The translations under genes were made by a program, and so were the position numbers. Positions 17,014 through 28,302 of a DNA stretch of 57,573 nt are shown piece after piece (position 1 is the first letter of the stretch; each line of letters opens with the position of its first letter). Location of the stretch: positions 1 through 57,573 of the forward strand of contig WTGH01000063.1 in NCBI GenBank assembly GCA_011523655.1. Reading direction: 5' to 3'. The stretch is from Rhodospirillaceae bacterium. GTDB taxonomy: Bacteria > Pseudomonadota > Alphaproteobacteria > Bin65. The notes below the pieces were generated by a model. The model searched no databases, was not told the DNA's origin, and worked only from the letters and a program-made list of their open reading frames with translations.

Positions 17014-17061
17014 TCAGGCGCGCACCCCGGCCGGGCCCTGTGAGCAGCGCCACCACCACAT
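17014..17061 (-). CDS. trpL: trp operon leader peptide
   Basis: A 15-codon frame whose second, third and fourth codons are all TGG (Met-Trp-Trp-Trp-Arg-Cys-Ser...), ending in TGA. Three consecutive Trp codons in a short frame, followed at once by a terminator hairpin and trpD, are the signature of a trp leader peptide: a ribosome stalling at these codons when charged tRNA-Trp is scarce lets transcription run through. The same frame is open from an ATG at 17148 (44 codons), which lies just past the predicted transcription start and could give a leaderless longer version. No strong ribosome site precedes either ATG. Confidence 0.8.
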   Translation of the reverse strand: MWWWRCSQGPAGVRA

Positions 17062-17148
17062 GGCAACCGCCGCCGCGCCGGCGGGCGCGGTCAAGATGGT
17101 GCCGAACTGGGTGCGGGACTGGTTCACAGCAAACCCAAGGTTGAACAT

Positions 17149-17185
17149 TTAAACCGTTTGTAACTGCGGGATTTTCGGCTGTCAA
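17149..17185 (-). promoter_or_regulatory. Putative sigma-70 promoter of trpL-trpDCF
   Basis: On the minus strand a perfect -35 box TTGACA (17185-17180) is followed after 17 bp by TACAAA (17162-17157). Transcription would start near 17150, just ahead of the leader frame. The -35 box begins right after the stop of the TrpA-like gene, so trpDCF has its own promoter instead of depending on the genes upstream. Confidence 0.65.
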
Positions 17186-17186
17186 G

Positions 17187-18019
17187 TCACCGAATGGTGA
17201 GGCGCGCGGCGGCTAAACCGGCAGCCAGGTCCGCCACGACGTTGCCGACGGCGTCGGCTGCGGCCCGGCCGGTGCGGCCGTCGGCCAGCGCTTTGTCCAG
17301 TGCGTCGACGACAACGGTGCCGATGGCGACGGCGTCTGCGAACCCGCCGACGGCCGTCGCCATGGCGGGCGTGCGCACGCCGAAACCTGCGACGACCGGC
17401 AGGCCCGTGACGCGGCGCACGGTACCGGCCCGGCCGGCGAGCGCGGCGACCGCGGGCGGCGTGCCGCCGGTCGGGCCGTCGGAGGCGACGCAGTAGACGA
17501 AACCGCTGCGCGCCCAGGCCGGCCCCGGCGGCGACCGGGCGTCCTCGTCGCTGGCGACGATCTGGATGAAGGCGACGCCGCGGTCGCGCGCGAGCTGCGA
17601 CCAGGCGATGCGCTCCGGCGGTTCCGCGTCGACGATCAGCAGGCCGTCGGCGCCGGCGTTCGCCAACGCGTCCATGTAGGGCGCCGGCCCGGCCGAACGG
17701 AGCTCGGCGGCATACCCCATCAGGACCAGCGGCACGTCGGGATCGCGGCCGCGCAGCCGCGCCGCCTGTGTGAGCGCGTCCAGGGAGCCTGCGCCGGCCG
17801 CCGCGGCGCGCGCATGGGCGCGCTGGATGACCGGCCCGTCCATGGCCGGCTCCCGCGCCGGAATGCCGATCTCGATCAGGTCCCCGCCGCGCCGGCGCAG
17901 CGCGTCGAACACGAGGTCGGCCGTCGCGGCGTCCGGATCGCCGGCGACCGCGAAGGGCACAAGCCCCGGACGCCCGGCCCGGGCCAGCAGGTCGAAGCGG
18001 CGCTGGAGCCGTTCGCTCA

Positions 18020-18020
<1 letters not shown>
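17187..18020 (-). CDS. Tryptophan synthase alpha-chain-like protein
   Basis: A 277-residue TrpA-fold protein. The two catalytic acids of TrpA are kept: Glu in DLIEIGIPAREP and Asp in AMDGPVIQRAHARA. The loop that reads SRxGVTG in most TrpA proteins is here ASDGPTGGT, and the phosphate site is VAGFGVRTP. It could be the genuine alpha subunit making indole from indoleglycerol phosphate, with trpB elsewhere, or a diverged paralogue. Its ATG overlaps the stop of the acetoacetyl-CoA synthetase gene (ATGA), an odd partner for a trp gene. It lies just upstream of the trpDCF promoter. Confidence 0.78.
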
Positions 18021-19972
<1,952 letters not shown>

Positions 19973-20100
19973 GGGTTTCCTCCGGTCTTCTTTTCTCCTG
20001 CACCCGACAGATAGCGGATTGCCGGCCCCGCCGGAAAGTCTGGCGTGCCATGCGCCGGCGGCGGGTGCCAAAGCGCGGGCCGACGCCTATATGGCCGGCC

Positions 20101-21069
20101 ATGCCGGAACCCGCCTATCCCGTCGAAGCGCGCCATATCGCGTTTCGGGCTCCTGAACCGAACTTCGTTCTCGCCGTGGCCCTGATGATCGTGGCCTCGG
20201 TGTTCTTTGCCGCCATGGCCGGACTGATCCGCTACGGCAGCGAGGATCTGCATCCCTTTCAACTGGCCTTCCTGCGCAGCGCCTTCGGGCTCCTGTTCAT
20301 GCTGCCCTGGCTGATGAAGTCGGGCCTCGGCATTCTCAGGACCGACCGGATCGGCCTGATCTCCGTGCGCGGCCTGACCGCGGCGGCGGCCATGTTCGCC
20401 TTTTTCTGGGCGCTGTCGCAAATGCCGCTGGCCGAAGCCGTCGCGCTGAGTTTCACCGCGCCCTTCTTCGTGACCATACTGGCGGTGATCTTCCTGCACG
20501 AAGTGGTGCGGGCGCGGCGCTGGACGGCCGTTGCCGTCGGTTTCATCGGCGCCATGATCATCCTGCGGCCGGGCGGCGACGCCGTCGCCTGGCCCGCGCT
20601 GGCGGTTCTGTTCTCCACCCTGATGATGGCCGTCTCCATCATCTGCATCAAGCTGCTGTCGCGAACCGAGCCGGCAAACGCGATCTATGTGTGGATGGTG
20701 ATCTATCTGGCGCCGATCACCCTCGTCCCGGCGCTGTTGGTCTGGCGGGATCCGACCTGGGAGCAGCTTGGCGTCGCCGCCGGGATCGGCTTCGCGGGCA
20801 CCGTCGGGCATCTGCTGGTGACCAGGTCCTTCGGCATGGCCGACGCGACGGCGCTCATGCCGTTCGATTTCGCGCGGCTGATTTTTTCGGCGATTGTCGG
20901 CTTCCTCTTCTTCAGCCAGATCCCCGACATCTGGACCGGGATCGGCGCGGCGATCATCGCCGCGGCCGCCATCTATATCGCGCGCCGCGAAGCGCGGGCG
21001 GAGCGGGAATTCCGGGCTACGCCTGCCCCTTCACGTCCTTCTTCACCTGGCGGTAGATCGCATACATGA
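20101..21069 (+). CDS. EamA/DMT-family transporter
   Basis: A 322-residue inner-membrane protein of two EamA repeats with about ten transmembrane segments (ALMIVASVFFAAMAGLI, LAFLRSAFGLLFMLPWL, AEAVALSFTAPFFVTILAVIF, ...). The second repeat ends LIFSAIVGFLFFSQIPDIWTGIGAAIIAAAAIYI. It exports or imports a small metabolite of unknown identity. The last 53 bp overlap the end of petC on the opposite strand. It is divergent from acetoacetyl-CoA synthetase, and its sequence is not close to the DMT protein at 11747. Confidence 0.87.
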   Translation: MPEPAYPVEARHIAFRAPEPNFVLAVALMIVASVFFAAMAGLIRYGSEDLHPFQLAFLRSAFGLLFMLPWLMKSGLGILRTDRIGLISVRGLTAAAAMFAFFWALSQMPLAEAVALSFTAPFFVTILAVIFLHEVVRARRWTAVAVGFIGAMIILRPGGDAVAWPALAVLFSTLMMAVSIICIKLLSRTEPANAIYVWMVIYLAPITLVPALLVWRDPTWEQLGVAAGIGFAGTVGHLLVTRSFGMADATALMPFDFARLIFSAIVGFLFFSQIPDIWTGIGAAIIAAAAIYIARREARAEREFRATPAPSRPSSPGGRSHT

Positions 21070-21880
21070 AGCCGGTGAACAGCAGCAGGAACAGCATCAC
21101 CTTGATGCCCATGCGCTTGCGCTCGACCATGTAGGGCTCAGCGGCCCAGGCGAGGAAGGCGGTGACGTCCTTGGCCATCTGGTCGACGCTCGCCGCCGGC
21201 GCGCCCTTCTCCTCGTATTCGACCTGACCGTCTTCGGTGATCGGCGGCGCCATCGCGATGATGTGGCCGGGCATGTAGGTGTTGCAGTACTGGCCCTCGG
21301 CCGGGACCAGCGGCTTGCCCTGGCTGTCCTTGAATTCCTTCTTGCACGCCGCTTCCGAGACATAGCCGGTCATCAGCGAAAAGACATAGTCCGCGCCGCC
21401 GCCGCGCGCCTTGACCATCAGCGACAGGTCCGGCGGCGCCGCGCCGTTGTTCGACGCCATCGCCGCCTGGACGTTGGGGAAGGGATCGACGAACCGGTCC
21501 TTCGCCTCGGCCGGGCGGGTCGTCGGTTCGCCCTCTTCGTCCGGCTCGCCGGCAACTTCCTTTTCGCCGGCGATCGCCCGGATCTGCGCTTCGCTCAGCC
21601 CAATCGCCGCCAGGTCGCGATAGGCGACGAGGCGCAGGCCGTGACAGGCCGCGCAGACTTCCCGGTAGACCTGGAGGCCGCGGCGCAGCTGCTCGTAATT
21701 GTAGCGGCCGAACACCCCGTTGAAGGTCCACGCCACTTCCTTCGGCGCAACGGCATCGCCGGCGGCGTGCGCCGGCAGCGTGGCGAAGGGTGCGCCCGCC
21801 GCCAGACCGGCGGCGAGGACGGCCGGCGCCGCGAGACGGCGGATCGTGCGGTTCGCCGAACGGATCGGGGCGCGGATCAT
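21017..21880 (-). CDS. petC: Cytochrome c1
   Basis: A 287-residue cytochrome c1 of complex III. A signal peptide ([23 protein letters not shown]) is followed by the haem-binding CAACH in [20 protein letters not shown], the conserved [12 protein letters not shown], the Met-ligand region HIIAMAPPI, and a C-terminal membrane anchor ([18 protein letters not shown]). It passes electrons from the Rieske centre to soluble cytochrome c. An acidic insert ([18 protein letters not shown]) is normal for alphaproteobacteria. ATG overlaps the petB stop (ATGA). Confidence 0.97.
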   Translation of the reverse strand: MIRAPIRSANRTIRRLAAPAVLAAGLAAGAPFATLPAHAAGDAVAPKEVAWTFNGVFGRYNYEQLRRGLQVYREVCAACHGLRLVAYRDLAAIGLSEAQIRAIAGEKEVAGEPDEEGEPTTRPAEAKDRFVDPFPNVQAAMASNNGAAPPDLSLMVKARGGGADYVFSLMTGYVSEAACKKEFKDSQGKPLVPAEGQYCNTYMPGHIIAMAPPITEDGQVEYEEKGAPAASVDQMAKDVTAFLAWAAEPYMVERKRMGIKVMLFLLLFTGFMYAIYRQVKKDVKGQA

Positions 21881-23184
21881 GTGGTGGCCTCCATCGGCGA
21901 AGCGGCGGTCGCGGCGGAGCCGCCGCCCAGCACGGATTGGCTGATGCTGTGCGGCAGCGGCCTCGGCCGCTCGGTCCGCGAGACCAGCGGCAGAATTACG
22001 AGGAAATGGGCAAAGTACCAGATCGTCGCCCACTGGCCGATCGCCGTCCAGGGCTGCTCGGCCGGCTGCGCGCCGATCCAGCCGAGGATCAGGCAGTCGA
22101 TCACGAACAGCCAGAAGAACACCCGGTAGACCGGCCGGAATCGGGCGCTGCGCACTTTCGAGGTATCGAGCCATGGCAGGACGAACAGCACGGCGACCGC
22201 GCCAGCCATGGCGAGCACGCCGGCCAGCTTGGCTTCCATGCCCCACCAGCCGAGCAGGACCTGGAACAGCCACCAGTCGTCGGTGAACGAGCGCAGGATC
22301 GTGTAATAGGGCAGGAAATACCATTCCGGCACGATATGGGGCGGCGTCTTCAGCGGGTCCGCCTGGATGTAGTTGTCCGGGTGGCCGAGATAGTTCGGCG
22401 CGTAGAAGACGAAGGCGGCGAAGACCAGCAGGAACACGCCGGTGCCGAACAGGTCCTTCACCGTGTAGTAGGGATGGAATTCGACCGAATCCTGCGGGCC
22501 CTTCATGTCGATGCCCAGCGGGTTGTTCGCCTTGACCGTGTGCAGCGCCCAGATGTGCAGGATCACGACCCCGAATATGACGAAGGGCAACAGATAGTGC
22601 AGGCTGTAGAAGCGGTTGAGGGTCGGGTTGTCGACCGTGAAACCGCCCCACAGCAGCTCGGTCAGGGCTTCGCCGATCAGCGGCACGGCGCCGACCATGC
22701 TGGTGATCACCTTGGCGGCCCAGAAGCTCATCTGGCCCCACGGCAGCACATAGCCCATGAAGGCCGTCGCCATCATCAGGAACAGGATAACGACACCAAG
22801 CCACCAGAGCAGTTCGCGCGGCGCCTTGAAGGAGCCGTAGTAGAGGCCCCGGAAGACGTGCAGATAGACGACGATGAAGAACATCGACGCGCCGTTCGTG
22901 TGCACGTAGCGGATGAGCCAGCCGTAATTGACGTCGCGCATGATGCGCTCGACCGAGTCGAACGCGTAGTCCGTATGCGGCGTGTAGTGCATCGACAGCA
23001 CGATGCCGGTCACGATCAGGATGATCAGGGAGAGACCGGCCAGCGAACCGAAGTTCCACATATAGTTCAGGTTGCGCGGCACCGGATAGTAGAGCGAATG
23101 CTCCACCAGGGAGACGATCGGCATGCGATCGTCGATCCATTTCAGGGTCCGGTTTCGCGGCGCGCCGTGCGCTCTGGTGCTCAT
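21877..23184 (-). CDS. petB: Cytochrome b of the bc1 complex
   Basis: A 435-residue membrane subunit carrying haems bL and bH. It shows [19 protein letters not shown], the paired His-containing helices ([31 protein letters not shown] split over two segments), [13 protein letters not shown], and the Qo-site motif PEWYFLPYY. It oxidises ubiquinol and drives the Q cycle. A GAGG site precedes the ATG at 23184. It follows petA after 140 bp and is coupled to petC. Confidence 0.97.
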   Translation of the reverse strand: MSTRAHGAPRNRTLKWIDDRMPIVSLVEHSLYYPVPRNLNYMWNFGSLAGLSLIILIVTGIVLSMHYTPHTDYAFDSVERIMRDVNYGWLIRYVHTNGASMFFIVVYLHVFRGLYYGSFKAPRELLWWLGVVILFLMMATAFMGYVLPWGQMSFWAAKVITSMVGAVPLIGEALTELLWGGFTVDNPTLNRFYSLHYLLPFVIFGVVILHIWALHTVKANNPLGIDMKGPQDSVEFHPYYTVKDLFGTGVFLLVFAAFVFYAPNYLGHPDNYIQADPLKTPPHIVPEWYFLPYYTILRSFTDDWWLFQVLLGWWGMEAKLAGVLAMAGAVAVLFVLPWLDTSKVRSARFRPVYRVFFWLFVIDCLILGWIGAQPAEQPWTAIGQWATIWYFAHFLVILPLVSRTERPRPLPHSISQSVLGGGSAATAASPMEATT

Positions 23185-23324
23185 CCTCTATCCTCGTTCC
23201 CGGCCGTGGCGGCCCTGCGATGAAGGACGACGGGAACTTCGCGCCATCCGGCAGGCATTCTTCCCGTTCGCTCGCCCGGTCCCTGGCCCGGAATTTGTTT
23301 CGCCCGGAACATGCTCTGGCGGCG

Positions 23325-23939
23325 TCAGGCGGTCTTGCCGCCCTGCCCGCCGTCCGGCTGCTCCTTGCCGATGATCAGTTTGTTCTCGGCCGTGATGGTG
23401 TAGGGCGGCACCGGCAGATTGCGCGGCGCGGGCCCTTTGCGGATACGGCCGGAAATGTCGTAGTGCGAACCGTGGCAGGGGCAGAACCAGCCGCCGTATT
23501 CGCCCTTGTTGTCGGTCCCCTTCTGGCCGAGCGGAATGCAGCCAAGATGCGTGCACACGCCGACGACGACCAGCCACTGCTCGCGGGCGCCGCTGCCGAA
23601 GCGCTGTTCGTCGGTCTGCGGATCGGGCAGGTCATCCGGGTCGACGGCTTTGGCCTCGGCGATTTCCTTTTGCGTCCGGCGCCGGATGAAGACCGGCGAG
23701 CCGCGCCACTTCACCGTGATCGCCTGGCCCTGTTCGATCGGTGCCAGATCCACTTCGGTGGTCGAGGCGGCCAGCGTATCCCGGGCCGGGTTCAGACTGT
23801 CGAGCAGCGGCCACAGGGAAGCACCGGTGGCGAACGCACCGAAAGCGCCGCCAGCCAGGAACAGAAAGTCCCGCCGGCCGGCGCCCTCCTCATGTGTGCC
23901 GGCCGCGCCGGCACCGTCAGGACTGGCGCTGTTCGCCAT
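23325..23939 (-). CDS. petA: Ubiquinol-cytochrome c reductase Rieske iron-sulfur subunit
   Basis: A 204-residue Rieske protein. An N-terminal [18 protein letters not shown] segment is a Tat-type signal and membrane anchor. The 2Fe-2S ligands are in [10 protein letters not shown] and CPCHGSHYD, followed by the Pro loop [12 protein letters not shown]. First gene of petABC. A plausible promoter on the minus strand is TTGAAT (24005-24000), a 17-bp spacer and TTTTAT (23982-23977), in the only AT-rich patch of the gap to hemF. Confidence 0.96.
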   Translation of the reverse strand: MANSASPDGAGAAGTHEEGAGRRDFLFLAGGAFGAFATGASLWPLLDSLNPARDTLAASTTEVDLAPIEQGQAITVKWRGSPVFIRRRTQKEIAEAKAVDPDDLPDPQTDEQRFGSGAREQWLVVVGVCTHLGCIPLGQKGTDNKGEYGGWFCPCHGSHYDISGRIRKGPAPRNLPVPPYTITAENKLIIGKEQPDGGQGGKTA

Positions 23940-24322
23940 CCGCTCCCCACCTCATTAGCGCGCACGAAAAAAACAAATAAAATCCGATAGTTATGCTGCA
24001 TTCAAAGCGGTTTTGCAGCGCGGTCCAAGGTATGGCCCGGCTTTTCGCACGCGAAATGTGACACCGCGACGCAGAGACATCCGGGCAGACCGATTCCGGC
24101 CGGCGCACGGGGGAAAATCCGCCGCCGGAGCACCCCCGGGGCGCCGTGCAGGAAGGGCCTTGTGAGACCGATCCTTCACCAGCAGGGTAACCCGCAGACT
24201 GCCGGCGCCGCCATCCGGCCCGGCGCCTGCCCCGGAGTCAGGAGCGGAGGCGGCATCGGAACCGGCGGACGCGGTTTCGGCGGCCGATGGCGGAATCTTC
24301 GATAAAGGCAGACCGGAAGATC
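23940..24322. other. Divergent intergenic region petA/hemF
   Basis: No gene is seen. An AT-rich patch at about 23966-24005 probably holds the petA promoter. The remaining sequence towards hemF is GC-rich with no recognisable element. I looked for a cobalamin-type or other riboswitch core and did not find one. Confidence 0.4.
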
Positions 24323-25234
24323 ATGGACACCGCGGCCGGCACAGAAGCCCGGAAGACCGAAGCGCGGCAGTGGTTCGAGGCCCTGCGCGACCGCTTCTGC
24401 ACGGCCTTCGAAACCCTGGAGGACGAACTGGCGGGCGCGCCGCTGAAGCTGGCCGGCGGCGGTCCGGCCGGCCGGTTCGAACGCACGGCCTGGACTCGCG
24501 GGGGGATGGGCGACGGTGCGGCCGGCTCAGGTTCCGACTCCAGCAGCGACGGCGGCGGCGGCGTGATGTCCCTGATGCGCGGCCGGGTGTTCGAGAAGGT
24601 CGGCGTCAACGTCTCGACGGTCTACGGCGAATTCTCCGAGGAGTTCCGGGGCCAGATCCCCGGCGCTTCGGAGGACCCGCGCTTCTGGGCGAGCGGGATC
24701 AGCCTCGTCGCCCATATGCGCTCGCCGAAAATACCGGCCGTGCACATGAACACGCGCCATATCGTGACGACCGAAAGCTGGTTCGGCGGCGGGGCCGACC
24801 TGACGCCGACGGTCCCGGACGAGGCCGATACCGCAGCCTTCCACGCTGCAATGAAGGCGGCCTGCGACGCCCACGACCCGGATTATTACGGGCGCTTCAA
24901 GGAGTGGTGCGACCGCTATTTCTTCCTGCCGCACCGCAACGAGGCGCGCGGGGTCGGCGGCATCTTCTACGACCGGCTCAACGACGGCTGGGACGAGACC
25001 TTCGCCTTCACCAGGGCGGTCGGCGAGGCCCTGCTCGAGGTCTACCCGGCGATCGTACGCCGGCACCTGGGCGAGACCTGGACCGAAGCCGAGCGCGAAC
25101 GACAGCTGGTCCGCCGCGGCCGCTATGTCGAGTTCAACCTGCTGCACGACCGCGGCACGAAATTCGGCCTGATGACCGGCGGCAACGTCGAGGCCATCCT
25201 GATGTCCCTGCCGCCGGAGGTCCGCTGGCCGTAG
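24323..25234 (+). CDS. hemF: Oxygen-dependent coproporphyrinogen III oxidase
   Basis: A 303-residue HemF that converts coproporphyrinogen III to protoporphyrinogen IX with oxygen. It shows [65 protein letters not shown] split in two, and the ending [17 protein letters not shown] Gly/Ser-rich stretch (about residues 62-80) is longer than in most homologues. An in-frame ATG at 24287 is an alternative start; 24323 matches the family length better. The oxygen-dependent enzyme indicates aerobic haem synthesis, and it lies next to the haem-containing bc1 complex. Confidence 0.95.
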   Translation: MDTAAGTEARKTEARQWFEALRDRFCTAFETLEDELAGAPLKLAGGGPAGRFERTAWTRGGMGDGAAGSGSDSSSDGGGGVMSLMRGRVFEKVGVNVSTVYGEFSEEFRGQIPGASEDPRFWASGISLVAHMRSPKIPAVHMNTRHIVTTESWFGGGADLTPTVPDEADTAAFHAAMKAACDAHDPDYYGRFKEWCDRYFFLPHRNEARGVGGIFYDRLNDGWDETFAFTRAVGEALLEVYPAIVRRHLGETWTEAERERQLVRRGRYVEFNLLHDRGTKFGLMTGGNVEAILMSLPPEVRWP

Positions 25235-25347
25235 CGCGGGTTTCTCCCCATAGTCCCACAGCCGCGGCCGGGGCGGCGGGCCGGTTGACATAGCCTCCGG
25301 CTGCGCCTATATGCGGCGCCCAATATCCGCTACGCCCGTAGGCGGGC

Positions 25348-25971
25348 ATGTTGCAGGACCCTCCGCGGCACAGCCCGCGGGGGGTTCTTTCTCTGAAAGC
25401 GGCGATCTTTATCGACGGCGGACATCTCCGGGTTCTGGCCCGGCAGGCAGGCCGCGCTTACGAACCCGATTATATCGGGAAAATCGCTCGCGCCTGCATC
25501 GCACCCGATGAGAGCCTGTTGCGCAATCTCTACTACGATTGCGCGCCCTACCGGGGCAGCCCGCCTTTGCCGGTCTCCGGCAGACCGGCCGAATTCAGAG
25601 GATCGGACGCCTGGTTGAAGGAACTCGCGGCCAAGCCGCAGTTCGCCGTGCGGCTTGGCACGCTGAAATTCCGGGGCTTCGTCCTGAAGCGGCCCGACGC
25701 CTCGCAGCCGCTCTCGGACAGCGATTTCAAACCGCGCTTCGAGCAAAAGGGCGTCGATATGCGGCTCGGCCTGGATATCGCCGCCCATGCCGCCGGAAAA
25801 ATTGTTGACCGCATCATACTGATTACCGGGGATACCGACTGCCTTCCCGCGATGAAACTGGCCCGGGTTTCCGGCCTTCAGGTCGTGCTCATCCGCTTTC
25901 CCGGACAGAGGCTCGCGGCGGAACTGACGTGGCACGCCGACTTCGTGCGCGACGCCGATTGGCCCGATTGA
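25348..25971 (+). CDS. NYN (LabA/DUF88) domain protein, putative nuclease
   Basis: A 207-residue NYN-domain protein with a PIN-like fold. The acidic residues of the putative metal site are visible: Asp in KAAIFIDGGHL near residue 24, Asp in KGVDMRLGLDIAAHA, and Asp in ILITGDTDCLPAM. Members act as RNases or are of unknown role. The N-terminal 16 residues are not conserved, but no better start is available. It stands alone between hemF and cca, on the strand opposite to cca. Confidence 0.85.
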   Translation: MLQDPPRHSPRGVLSLKAAIFIDGGHLRVLARQAGRAYEPDYIGKIARACIAPDESLLRNLYYDCAPYRGSPPLPVSGRPAEFRGSDAWLKELAAKPQFAVRLGTLKFRGFVLKRPDASQPLSDSDFKPRFEQKGVDMRLGLDIAAHAAGKIVDRIILITGDTDCLPAMKLARVSGLQVVLIRFPGQRLAAELTWHADFVRDADWPD

Positions 25972-26029
25972 CCGTCTGTCCGGCGTACCGGCTGGCGCAG
26001 AGCGCCCCATGCCGGTCGCACCGCTACGG

Positions 26030-27370
26030 TCAACGCCGCTCGTCCCCCATGCCGCGCACCAGCGCGATCGCTTCTTCGAGCTTTTCGAGCGCCGCCTCGC
26101 GGCCGGGCCGGAAATCCTGGGCGATCCACCAGCGCTCGACGAATTTCAGCCCCTTGCCGACCGCCGGCCCGGCGATGCCGCGGGCGGCCAGGTCGGCGCC
26201 GCGCACCGGCAAAACGGGCCGTTCCCAGCCGGCGGCGGCCAGGACCAGATCGCGCAGTGGCGTGGCCTCCGGCTCTTCCTGCGACGCCGCGACGAGCAGC
26301 GACGCATCGCGCCAGTTTTCCGCACCGTGCCGGTAGAAGGCGGCGCGCACCGCCTTGAGCGGCGCCCCGTCCTGCGCCGGGTCTTGAGTCGGGACCTGCA
26401 CCGCATCCGCGGCCGTGTCATCCAGGCTTCCGGCTGCGTCCGGCGCCAGTTGCAGAATTGCAAGCAGCCTGTCTCCTTGCTTGCGGGACAGGCGCAGCGA
26501 CCGACCGACCGTGTCCGCCCGCCCGGCGTCGCCGATCAGGGCCGCCAGCCGCCGGACCGGATCGGCCGGCAGGTCCAGCACCGTTTCCAGCGCTGCCATG
26601 CGCCGGAATCGTGCGGGATTCCAGGCCGTTTTCGCAACCGCCGCCAGAATGCCGTCGGACGCCATGGCCTCGACCGCCTCGGCGGCAAGGGGCGCGGCGA
26701 GCGTCTTGAGGAATTCCTGGCCGACCCGCTCGCGCGACAGGGTCTCGATGCGCCCGGCCTCGGCAGTACAGGCCGCCCGGCTCGCCGGATCGCCCGCCGC
26801 GATGCCGAAACCGGCGGCGAACCGGTAGAAGCGCAGGATGCGCAGATGGTCCTCCCGGATGCGCTCGTGCGGATCGCCGACGAAGCGGATGCAGGGCGGG
26901 TCGAGATCGGCGAGGCCGCCGAAATAGTCGAACACCGCTCCGTCCGGGCGCAGGGACAGCGCGTTCATCGTGAAATCGCGGCGCAGCGCATCCTCGCGCC
27001 AGTCGGCGGTGAACGCGATGGCCGCGCGCCGCCCGTCGGTCTCGACATCCCGGCGCAGGGACGTGACCTCGAAGCCCGTACCGGCCGAAACGGCGGTCAC
27101 CGTGCCGTGGGCGATGCCGGTCGGCACGACCTTCAGTCCCGCCGCTTCGAGCCGCCCCACCGCTTCGTCCGGCGGCAGGGGAACGCCGATATCGACATCG
27201 CTCACCGCCCGGCCGAGCAGCGCATCGCGCACGCAGCCGCCGACGAAGCGGACGTCGACGCCGCCTGCGCCCAGCGCCGCCATGACCGGCGTTACCGCCG
27301 GGCCGGTCATCCAGCCAGCGCTTATACGGCGGTCAGTTGCGCCCGCCCCGCTATCCTGTGCCGCTGACAT
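26030..27370 (-). CDS. cca: CCA-adding tRNA nucleotidyltransferase
   Basis: A 446-residue class II nucleotidyltransferase. It has VRFVGGCVRDALLGRAVSDVDIG (split; the DxD metal site is in SDVDIG), GTVTAVS, the RRDFTMNALSL motif, FVGDPHERIREDHLRILRFYRFAA (ATP/CTP selection), and RIETLSRERVGQEFLKTL. It builds or repairs the CCA end of tRNAs. A shorter start at the Met of MTGPAVTPV is possible. It is last in the DUF1285 - Nudix - DUF6111 - cca set, which is commonly kept together in alphaproteobacteria. Confidence 0.94.
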   Translation of the reverse strand: MSAAQDSGAGATDRRISAGWMTGPAVTPVMAALGAGGVDVRFVGGCVRDALLGRAVSDVDIGVPLPPDEAVGRLEAAGLKVVPTGIAHGTVTAVSAGTGFEVTSLRRDVETDGRRAAIAFTADWREDALRRDFTMNALSLRPDGAVFDYFGGLADLDPPCIRFVGDPHERIREDHLRILRFYRFAAGFGIAAGDPASRAACTAEAGRIETLSRERVGQEFLKTLAAPLAAEAVEAMASDGILAAVAKTAWNPARFRRMAALETVLDLPADPVRRLAALIGDAGRADTVGRSLRLSRKQGDRLLAILQLAPDAAGSLDDTAADAVQVPTQDPAQDGAPLKAVRAAFYRHGAENWRDASLLVAASQEEPEATPLRDLVLAAAGWERPVLPVRGADLAARGIAGPAVGKGLKFVERWWIAQDFRPGREAALEKLEEAIALVRGMGDERR

Positions 27371-27386
27371 GGCCGGGATGCCGGCC

Positions 27387-27638
27387 TCAGGTCTGCGGCC
27401 CGGTGGGCGGGATGACCGGGTTGAGCGGATTGGCGTCCTTCAGCACGGCGAAAAGGATGAAGGCCGCCACGGTCAGCACCAGTCCGGACAGGACGATCCA
27501 GAACCATGGGCTGTCTTCCCAGCGCGGGCCCGGGAGGCCTTTCTTCCGGGCGCGCCGCCGCTCGATCTGGAAATAGATGAAATAGAGGATCAGCGGGACG
27601 AGGAAGATCGCCAGTTGCTGGATGATCGTGCGCACCAT
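27387..27638 (-). CDS. DUF6111-family small membrane protein
   Basis: An 83-residue protein with two hydrophobic helices (LAIFLVPLILYFIYFQI and WFWIVLSGLVLTVAAFILFAVL) separated by a basic stretch ERRRARKKGLPGPRWEDSP, which fits the DUF6111 family of alphaproteobacteria. Function unknown. It lies 13 bp after the Nudix gene and 16 bp before cca, so it is almost surely co-transcribed with them. Confidence 0.8.
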   Translation of the reverse strand: MVRTIIQQLAIFLVPLILYFIYFQIERRRARKKGLPGPRWEDSPWFWIVLSGLVLTVAAFILFAVLKDANPLNPVIPPTGPQT

Positions 27639-27651
27639 GGCCCCAGGCGTC

Positions 27652-28302
27652 CTATGCCGCCGCTTTGCGTGTGAGAACTTCGTAGAGATTGACCAGCATG
27701 GCCGCCGTCGCGCCCCAGATGTACCGGCCGTTCCAGTGCATGGCGTAGAAGGTCCGCTCGATCTCCTTCCACCGCTTGGTTTCCCGCTTGTGGTTCGCCG
27801 GGTCCATGAAGAAACCCAGCGGAACCTCGAACACGTCGTCGACCTCGGAAGGATCGGGGACATAGTCCGCGCCCGGTTCGACGAAGCCGACGATCGGCGC
27901 CACGACATAGCCCGTACCGGTGATGTAGTCGTCGAGCCGGCCGACCACGTCGACCGCGCCGGGCGGCAGGCCGATTTCCTCTTCCGCTTCGCGCAGCGCC
28001 GTGTGAACCGGGTCCCGGTCCGTATCGTCCAGCCGCCCGCCGGGAAAGGCGACCTGCCCGGCATGATGCGGCAGGTCGTCGGTCCGCCGGGTCAGCAGGA
28101 CCCGGATACCGCCGGGATGGTCGACCAGCGGCACGAGGACCGCCGCATTGCGCAATTCGGCCGGGATGCGCACCCGGGCGTCGACGATATGGTCGCCGCG
28201 CAGGCGCGACCGGCGGCGCGCGACCGCAGCCGCCGGATCCAGCGGGTCGCGCAGACGCGGCAGCGACCCGGCGAGCACTCCGGCGATGAACGGCCGGTTC
28301 AT
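27652..28302 (-). CDS. Nudix hydrolase, CoA pyrophosphatase type
   Basis: A 216-residue Nudix protein. LLTRRTDDLPHHAGQVAFPG is the extra motif of CoA-cleaving members (NudL/CoAse group). The Nudix box GGRLDDTD... followed by ALREAEEEIGL has all its Glu residues. It splits CoA or its derivatives into phosphopantetheine and 3',5'-ADP. The ATG overlaps the end of the DUF1285 gene (ATGA). Confidence 0.92.
   Translation of the reverse strand: MNRPFIAGVLAGSLPRLRDPLDPAAAVARRRSRLRGDHIVDARVRIPAELRNAAVLVPLVDHPGGIRVLLTRRTDDLPHHAGQVAFPGGRLDDTDRDPVHTALREAEEEIGLPPGAVDVVGRLDDYITGTGYVVAPIVGFVEPGADYVPDPSEVDDVFEVPLGFFMDPANHKRETKRWKEIERTFYAMHWNGRYIWGATAAMLVNLYEVLTRKAAA

Noticed and set aside
21881..23140. Upstream extension of the petC reading frame through petB
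   Set aside because: The petC start overlapping the petB stop is followed by a proper signal peptide. The upstream frame is antiparallel codon noise within petB.
23940..24322. Riboswitch in the petA/hemF gap
   Set aside because: GGTAACCC-like strings occur, but no cobalamin or other conserved core could be assembled on either strand.
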